From the NCBI GenBank assembly GCA_035533755.1, contig DATLTC010000054.1, positions 29,874 to 93,873 of the forward strand: DNA of 64,000 bases, written 5' to 3'. This document shows, piece after piece, positions 59,067 through 64,000 of this stretch. Made by a program: the position numbers and the translations under genes. The DNA is from Gemmatimonadaceae bacterium. Lineage in GTDB: Bacteria; Gemmatimonadota; Gemmatimonadetes; Gemmatimonadales; Gemmatimonadaceae. The notes under the pieces were generated by a model that had not been told where the DNA came from, made no database searches, and saw only the letters and a program-made list of their open reading frames with translations. Position 1 is the first letter of the stretch; the number at the start of each line of letters is the position of its first letter.

Positions 59067-61020
59067 CCGCCGGACCCGCGCGATCCACGTAGTCGCGCAC
59101 CGCGAGCACGTACGCCGCCTGGCTCCACGTGAGCGGCGACACCGACAGCGGGTCGCCGTTGTACGGGTTCAGCTGCTCGGCCATCACGCCCGACGGCAGC
59201 GCCCGCTCGGCGGCCCACTCGATGAGCGCGCGGCCGATTGCCCGATCGTCCCCCGTGCCCCGCTTGATGTGGTAGCGCGCCAGCCAGAGCGTGGAGATGA
59301 ACCACGGATTGCCCTCCGCGATGTCCAGCCGCTGCGTCTCCACCTGGTGGTAGCGATCGTTCTCGTATCGCGCCATGCCGCCGATGTCGGTGTGCACGCG
59401 CAGCCGCTCGGCGATCTGTTGCACCGTGGCCTGCAGCTGCACGTCGTCCGGCGGCAGGACGTCCAGCTCCACCAGCCCGAACAGACTGGAGTCCATCGTC
59501 ATGTCCAGGGTGTAGCCCGACGGCGTCACCGACGCCATGCGCGCGAACCGCTGCTCCCGATCGTTCCACATGACGTTGCGGAATCCATCCAGCATCCGCT
59601 CCGCGCCCGCGCGATAGCGCGCGGCGCGCTCACCTTCGCCGAACGCGTCCGACAGCTCGGCGGCGGCGCGCAGGCCGGCGATCACCGCCGCCACCGTGAA
59701 CGCGTGCACGCCCCAGCGCTCCTCCCACAAGTCGAACGACGGCTGCGGGAGCCCGGTGTTCTGGTCCACGTACGCGAGCATGAAATCCCCGGGCCGGGTG
59801 ACCAGCGACCGGTAGAACGGCGCCGTGCCCTCCACGTTCCGGAATTTCAGGAAATTCTGCCACAGCGCCCACACCACGAGCGCCGTCTCGTCCTCCTGGA
59901 TGGGCAGCACGGGCTTGCCGTCGCGGATGTAGCTCTGCCACGTGGAGGCCAGCGTGCCGTCCGGATTGAACTTGTGGCGCAGGAATCCCTTGGACGAGAT
60001 CACCCGCGAGCAGAAGCCGAAGAAGTTCTCCGGCGCCTGGGCGTGGCCGGCGCGGATCAGCGCCACCGACACCAGCGCGCCGTCGCGCGGCCACACGTAC
60101 GAGTAGGTGTCGCGCGCCTCGGCCGTGATGTCGGTGTCGTTGGCCGCCAGGACGGCGCCGTTGCGGTCGATCTGCGTGCGGATGATGAGCAGACTCTGCG
60201 CGTACCGCTCGAGCGCCCGCGCCGAGAGATCGGTGTCCACGCCCAGCCCGCGGCTTCCCCAGAGGCCCCAGTAGTTGTGCGTGCGGCGCAGCAGCCGGTC
60301 CGGCGTCTTGGCGCGCATCACCTGGTCGATCGTGGCCACCGCGCGGTAGTCGGTGCCCGCCGCCATCCAGTAGTACAGCTCCGCCGAGCCCTGCGCCGGC
60401 ACCTGCAGCGTCACGCCCATCGTCGAGTCCACCGAACCCTGGGCGATGGGATTCCCCTGCAGCACGCCGTCCTCCGCGTCGCGCCATGTGCCTTCCTTCC
60501 CGTCCACTTCCTTGTTGCCGCAGGCATATTGCGTGACGCCCACCTGGTGGCTCACGGCGCAGTTCATGAGGAAGTAGCGGTCGTCCTTGTAGTGGATGAT
60601 CGCCTGCGTCTCGGGGTCGAAGAACGCGGTGTCCCCCACCTCCGTCCCGCTGAGGTGGAAGTCATGATGGAAGAACACGCGGATATCGCGCGCCCGCGCC
60701 GCCTCGTTGTGCACCACGATGCGCCGCACCAGCACGTTCTCGAAGAAATCCACGGTGTCGGCGCACGCGAGCGAAACCGCCAGCCCCGCATGCCGAGCCT
60801 TGACGTCGGTCACCAGCGTCCCCGCCGCGAACCGCAGGTCGGGCGCCCACTCGGGACCCATCCAGGCCATCTGGCCTTCGGTCCACACGCCGAAGTGGAA
60901 CGGGTGCCCGGTGGCGTGATTCTCCTTGCCGATGTTCGGAAAGTAGATGTCGCGAATCAGGTAGTCGCGGCCGAAAGCCACGAGCAGCGCGCCGTTGGCG
61001 AGCGGAAGGTCACGAGGCAT
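59059..61020 (-). CDS. GH15 glucoamylase / glucodextranase-like enzyme
   Basis: 653 residues, no signal peptide, so cytosolic. About 1-240 is a beta-sandwich domain (PRDLPLANGALLVAFGRDYLIRDIYFPNIGKENHATGH); about 270-650 is the (alpha/alpha)6 barrel with YSYVWPRDGALVSVALI, the general-acid region SFDLWEERWGVHAFT (E433/E434) and the general base in GVMAEQLNPYNGDP (E615). Releases glucose from alpha-glucan non-reducing ends. Convergent with the plus-strand glucan operon by overlap of 8 bp, hence separately expressed; it starts 34 bp after the TrhA stop. Likely converts storage glucan or dextrins to glucose. Confidence 0.93.
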   Translation of the reverse strand: MPRDLPLANGALLVAFGRDYLIRDIYFPNIGKENHATGHPFHFGVWTEGQMAWMGPEWAPDLRFAAGTLVTDVKARHAGLAVSLACADTVDFFENVLVRRIVVHNEAARARDIRVFFHHDFHLSGTEVGDTAFFDPETQAIIHYKDDRYFLMNCAVSHQVGVTQYACGNKEVDGKEGTWRDAEDGVLQGNPIAQGSVDSTMGVTLQVPAQGSAELYYWMAAGTDYRAVATIDQVMRAKTPDRLLRRTHNYWGLWGSRGLGVDTDLSARALERYAQSLLIIRTQIDRNGAVLAANDTDITAEARDTYSYVWPRDGALVSVALIRAGHAQAPENFFGFCSRVISSKGFLRHKFNPDGTLASTWQSYIRDGKPVLPIQEDETALVVWALWQNFLKFRNVEGTAPFYRSLVTRPGDFMLAYVDQNTGLPQPSFDLWEERWGVHAFTVAAVIAGLRAAAELSDAFGEGERAARYRAGAERMLDGFRNVMWNDREQRFARMASVTPSGYTLDMTMDSSLFGLVELDVLPPDDVQLQATVQQIAERLRVHTDIGGMARYENDRYHQVETQRLDIAEGNPWFISTLWLARYHIKRGTGDDRAIGRALIEWAAERALPSGVMAEQLNPYNGDPLSVSPLTWSQAAYVLAVRDYVDRAGPAAT

Positions 61021-61054
61021 GGAGGACCATTGGGGTGAAGCGTGGAGATCGCGC

Positions 61055-61705
61055 CTATCGCGGAATCCCGTTCGCGTAGCCGGCCACGGCCACGAGATGG
61101 CACGCGCTGCCGCCGAGCACGAACAGATGCCAGACCAGATGCGCATACCGCATCCGGGGCCTGGTATAGAAGAGGACCCCGAGCGTGTAGAAGGCGCCAC
61201 CGGCCAGCAGCCAGGCGAGGCCCGCCGGACCCACCGCCACCGCCAGCGGGTGGATGGCCACCACCACCAGCCAGCCCATGAGCAGGTACACCGCCGTGGA
61301 CAGGCGCGGGTACTTGAATCCCACCCCCGCCTTGAGCACGATCCCCGCCAGCGCCAGCGTCCAGATCGTCCCCAGCAGGCTCCAGCCCCACGGACCGCGC
61401 AGCGCGCCGAGCGCGAACGGCGTGTAGGTGCCCGCAATGAGCAGGTAGATCGCGCCGTGGTCCACCACGCGCAGCACCGGCTTGGCATGCGACCGCGCCG
61501 GCACCGCGTGGTAGAGCGTGGACGCGCCGTACAGCAGCACCAGCGTGCTGGCATAGATGGCGCCCGCCACCACCTGCCACGCATTGTGATGCCGGGCGCC
61601 GGCGATCACGAGCAGCGGCAGCGCCGCCACGCTCGCCAGGAATCCAGCGCCGTGGCTCACCGAATTGGCGATCTCCTCGCCCAGCGTCTGGGGACGGTCC
61701 GACAT
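61055..61705 (-). CDS. Hemolysin III / TrhA-family membrane protein
   Basis: 216 residues, seven hydrophobic segments. Diagnostic blocks: EEIANSVSHGAGFLASVAALPL, LYGASTLYHAVPAR, LRVVDHGAIYLLIAGTYTPFALG and LVWHLFVLGGSACHLVAV, supplying the S/H/D/H residues that bind metal in the adiponectin-receptor-like (PAQR/TrhA) fold. Bacterial members affect membrane fluidity or act as ceramidase-like hydrolases. The ATG at 61705 follows the 56-residue membrane protein by 2 bp, so the two are probably coupled; the in-frame extension upstream is not family-like. Confidence 0.93.
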   Translation of the reverse strand: MSDRPQTLGEEIANSVSHGAGFLASVAALPLLVIAGARHHNAWQVVAGAIYASTLVLLYGASTLYHAVPARSHAKPVLRVVDHGAIYLLIAGTYTPFALGALRGPWGWSLLGTIWTLALAGIVLKAGVGFKYPRLSTAVYLLMGWLVVVAIHPLAVAVGPAGLAWLLAGGAFYTLGVLFYTRPRMRYAHLVWHLFVLGGSACHLVAVAGYANGIPR

Positions 61706-61707
61706 CG

Positions 61708-61878
61708 CTAGCGCGTCACCGCGTAGTAGATCACGTACAGCCACGAGAAGAATCCGTGGACGATGGCCCACAGAATCGAGTGCGACTGGGACCACGAGAT
61801 CGTGATCGCCAGCGCCGTCCCGAACCCCACCCCCGTCTTGGCCACTTCCACCCGCGAGAAGCCGGATCTGTCGCTCAT
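61708..61878 (-). CDS. Small two-helix membrane protein, 56 aa
   Basis: MSDRSGFSRVEVAKTGVGFG then two hydrophobic segments (TALAITISWSQSHSILWAI and HGFFSWLYVIYYAVTR). A very good ribosome site (GGAGG, six bases before ATG 61878) and a 2-bp gap to the TrhA start make this a real gene despite its size. Similar short proteins with ILWAI.HG..SW.YVIYYA are known as uncharacterised membrane proteins. The function is unknown; the coupling hints at a link to TrhA or membrane stress. Confidence 0.82.
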   Translation of the reverse strand: MSDRSGFSRVEVAKTGVGFGTALAITISWSQSHSILWAIVHGFFSWLYVIYYAVTR

Positions 61879-61901
61879 CGGTGCCTCCGAATTCGTGATC
61901 C

Positions 61902-62906
61902 CTACCCGAGCCTGACCACCATCTTGCCGGTGTTCCCGCCGCGGAACAATCGGAGAAACGCCCCCGGCGCGTTCGCTATGCCCTCCACGATCGTCTCCCT
62001 GGCCTGCAGCCGGCCGGCGGCCAGATGTCCGCCCACATCCTTCGCGAATCGGGGCAGTTGATCCAGATGGTCGCTGACGATGAATCCCTTCATGGTCAGC
62101 CGCTTGCCGATCACCAGCGCCAGATTGCGCGGCCCCGGCGGCGGCGTCTGTTCGTTGTAGATGGAGATCGCGCCGCAGGCGATGATGCGCCCGTACGGCC
62201 GCATCGCCGTCAGCGCCGCCTCCAACTGCTCCCCGCCCACATTGTCGAAGTACACGTCGATCCCCGGCGGGGACGCGGCCGCCAGCTGCGCCGGCAGATC
62301 GCCGTCGCGGTAGTTGAACGCCGCGTCGAACCCCAGCTCGCCCGTGAGCAGCTTCACCTTCTCCGCCGATCCGGCGCTGCCCACCACGAAGCATCCGCGG
62401 AGCTTGGCCAGCTGGCCGGCCACGCTGCCCACCGCGCCGGCGGCCGCCGAGATGAACACGCGATCGCCCGCCTTCACGTCCACGAGGTTCAACCCCACCC
62501 ACGCCGTGAGCCCCGTGATGCCCAGCACCCCCAGCCACATCGATCGCGGCTGCACCGCCGGGTCCACTTTGCGCACCGCGGACGCGTCGGCCACGAACGC
62601 CTCGCGCCAGCCGAGCATCGAGGTCACCACGTCGCCGGCGGCGAACCCGTCCGCGCGCGACGCGATCACCTCGCCCACCGCCGACCCTTCAAGCACCTGC
62701 CCCACCTGGAACGGCGGCACGTACGATTTCACGTCGTTCATGCGGCCCCGCATGTACGGGTCCACCGACATGAACGTGTTCCGCACCAGCACCTGCCCCG
62801 GCGCCGGCTCGCCCAGTTCCACCGAGGCGAGCGCGAAATGTTCGGCGGCTGGCATCCCGCGCGGGCGCGACACCAGACGGATTTCGCGGCTGACGGTGGT
62901 GGACAT
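61902..62906 (-). CDS. NAD(P)H-dependent MDR oxidoreductase (CurA / prostaglandin-reductase-like)
   Basis: 334 residues. Features of the zinc-free MDR branch: VLVRNTFMSVDPYMRGRMND, VGQVLEGSAVGEVI, MWLGVLGITGLTAWVGL, nucleotide-binding AAAGAVGSVAGQLAKLRG, VDVYFDNVGGEQLEAAL-type strand, RIIACGAISIYN. No structural or catalytic zinc cysteines. Members reduce alpha,beta-unsaturated carbonyls such as 4-hydroxynonenal or curcumin. GAGAGGAG lies eight bases before ATG 62906. First gene of a minus-strand run with the 56-aa protein and TrhA (23 and 2 bp gaps), and possibly GH15 beyond. Confidence 0.93.
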   Translation of the reverse strand: MSTTVSREIRLVSRPRGMPAAEHFALASVELGEPAPGQVLVRNTFMSVDPYMRGRMNDVKSYVPPFQVGQVLEGSAVGEVIASRADGFAAGDVVTSMLGWREAFVADASAVRKVDPAVQPRSMWLGVLGITGLTAWVGLNLVDVKAGDRVFISAAAGAVGSVAGQLAKLRGCFVVGSAGSAEKVKLLTGELGFDAAFNYRDGDLPAQLAAASPPGIDVYFDNVGGEQLEAALTAMRPYGRIIACGAISIYNEQTPPPGPRNLALVIGKRLTMKGFIVSDHLDQLPRFAKDVGGHLAAGRLQARETIVEGIANAPGAFLRLFRGGNTGKMVVRLG

Positions 62907-63026
62907 CGTGCGCTCCTCTCGGGAATGGCTGACAATGAACGATAACCACGCGGCCGCCGGCCGTGGCTTGCCCAGTCCCCCACCGGCGGCGATCTTCGGG
63001 CCATCCCTTCGTGAGGCCCGTGTCCC

Positions 63027-64000
63027 ATGCCTACCCTCGTCGTCGGTTCCGCCACGGCGCGCCCCGGCGCCAAGGTCTCGGGCTTCCTGCATGTACCCCA
63101 CGCCGCCGATCCCGGTGCCGAGATCCCGGTCACCATCGTCGCCGGCGCCGATCCCGGTCCGGTGCTCGCCCTCATCGCCGGCACGCACGGCTCCGAGCCG
63201 TCGCCCATCGTCGCGCTGCAGCGCGTGCGCGCCGAGCTCGATCCGGCCGTCCTCCGCGGCACCGTCATCATCGTGCAGATCGCCAACGTCCCCTCGTTCG
63301 CGCACCGCACCATCTACCGCGGTCCGTGGGACCAGAAGAACCTCAACCGCGTGTTTCCCGGATCGCCCCACGGCACCGCCTCGGAGCGCATCGCCCACGC
63401 CATCACCACCCAGGTCATCGACCAGTGCGAGTATCTGGTGGACATGCACTCCGGCGACGGCAACGAGGCGCTCCGTCCGTACTCGTACTGGAACAACCTC
63501 GGCGTCGACGGGCGCGTCGATTCCACGGCGCGCGAGATGGCGCTCGCCTTCGGGCTCGACCACATCGTGGTCGACCGCGGCCGCCCGCGCGACCTGAACG
63601 CCACGCTCTTCTGTTCCAACACGGCGCACGCGCGCGGCAAGCCCGCGGTGACCACCGAGGCGGGCGGCGTCGGCGTCCCCACCGAGGACATGGTGGCCCT
63701 CAACGCGCGTGGCGCGTTCCGCGTGATGCGCTACCTGGGCATGCTCCCCGGCCCCCGCGACATGCTCGAGCACGCCGTCTGGATCGAGCCGTCCGAGGTG
63801 CTCACCAGCCCCGCCACGGGCCTCTGGTATCCCGCCGTCCATCCCGACCAGTACGTGGCCAAGGGCGCGCCCTTTGGCCACCTCACCGACTACTTCGGCG
63901 AGACGATCGCCGAGGTGCGCGCGCCGATGGCCGGCATCGTGTTGTACGTCGTGGCGTCCCCCGCCATGGGAGAGGGCGAGCCCCTGGGCATGGTGGGCGC
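63027..64000 (+). CDS. Succinylglutamate desuccinylase/aspartoacylase-family zinc hydrolase (3' end off window)
   Basis: 324 codons present from ATG 63027, no stop before the edge. ALIAGTHGSEPSPIVALQRV supplies the HxxE zinc site, QKNLNRVFPGSPHGTASERIA the arginine-containing loop and YLVDMHSGDGN the third zinc His; TTEAGGVG is the catalytic-Glu region. C-terminal beta domain GETIAEVRAPMAGIVLYVVASPAMGEGEPLG also matches the family (M14-like fold). Relatives deacylate N-acyl amino acids or cleave small amide substrates. No signal peptide. Diverges from the CurA-like gene (120 bp apart). Confidence 0.92.
   Translation, partial: MPTLVVGSATARPGAKVSGFLHVPHAADPGAEIPVTIVAGADPGPVLALIAGTHGSEPSPIVALQRVRAELDPAVLRGTVIIVQIANVPSFAHRTIYRGPWDQKNLNRVFPGSPHGTASERIAHAITTQVIDQCEYLVDMHSGDGNEALRPYSYWNNLGVDGRVDSTAREMALAFGLDHIVVDRGRPRDLNATLFCSNTAHARGKPAVTTEAGGVGVPTEDMVALNARGAFRVMRYLGMLPGPRDMLEHAVWIEPSEVLTSPATGLWYPAVHPDQYVAKGAPFGHLTDYFGETIAEVRAPMAGIVLYVVASPAMGEGEPLGMVG

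Overview
The window is 64 kb of very GC-rich DNA (about 70 % by eye), densely coded on both strands. No gap between genes exceeds 300 bp. I see no rRNA, tRNA, CRISPR array, transposase or phage gene. Several things fit a free-living heterotroph of the Gemmatimonadota or a related high-GC Gram-negative phylum: many secreted peptidases and hydrolases with Sec or Tat signals, an RND pump set, a PEP synthase with its regulator, and a glycogen locus built on GH57 enzymes. This assignment is an inference from gene content; no marker gene is present.

Region by region. 1-12.3 kb: a partial soluble-adenylyl-cyclase-like signalling protein (open at the left edge), a small unknown gene, a large hybrid histidine kinase, PEP synthase and its divergent kinase/phosphatase PpsR, and a methyltransferase coupled to an ABC exporter that ends in a cyclic-nucleotide-binding domain. 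This part holds all copies of a repeat made of inverted arrays of a GTAGGRNG-type octamer around the palindrome ACTGCGTNACGCAGT. 12.3-20.5 kb: a minus-strand run (isoprenylcysteine-methyltransferase-like protein, secreted MetX-fold hydrolase, HExxH membrane protein, amidohydrolase), a PSMA-like M28 peptidase, and a DinB-DinB-metallo-hydrolase operon. 20.6-34.3 kb: a GH35-GH18 fusion glycosidase, a VIT metal transporter, two M1 metallopeptidases, a cytochrome c lipoprotein, a TIM-barrel protein, an unknown secreted protein, a pirin and an MFS transporter. 34.3-36.1 kb: a tightly coupled three-gene module of two paralogous STAS-like proteins and a diguanylate cyclase. 36.2-39.7 kb: a penicillin-acylase-family enzyme and a second M28 peptidase. 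39.7-50.1 kb: a minus-strand run of an MdtABC-like RND pump followed by an SGNH esterase and a rhodanese, with OsmC and a flavin-reductase-like protein upstream. 50.3-61.0 kb: an alpha-glucan locus. 61.0-64.0 kb: TrhA/hemolysin III, a 56-residue membrane protein, a CurA-like reductase, and a partial aspartoacylase-family enzyme.

How the genes work together. The clearest system is the alpha-glucan locus: phosphorylase, glycogen synthase, GH57 branching enzyme, a shortened DUF3536-type GH57, a GH57 4-alpha-glucanotransferase (all plus strand, very tight spacing or overlap) and a convergent GH15 glucoamylase. It could synthesise, branch, remodel and degrade glycogen without GH13 enzymes; no GlgC, GlgB or GlgX gene lies in the window. 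Two second-messenger systems are suggested: cAMP (cyclase plus the cyclic-nucleotide-binding exporter) and c-di-GMP (GGDEF with STAS-like partners). The secreted peptidases, acylase, esterase and glycosidase suggest scavenging of peptides and polysaccharides. Most long open frames opposite these genes are by-products of high GC and were discarded.
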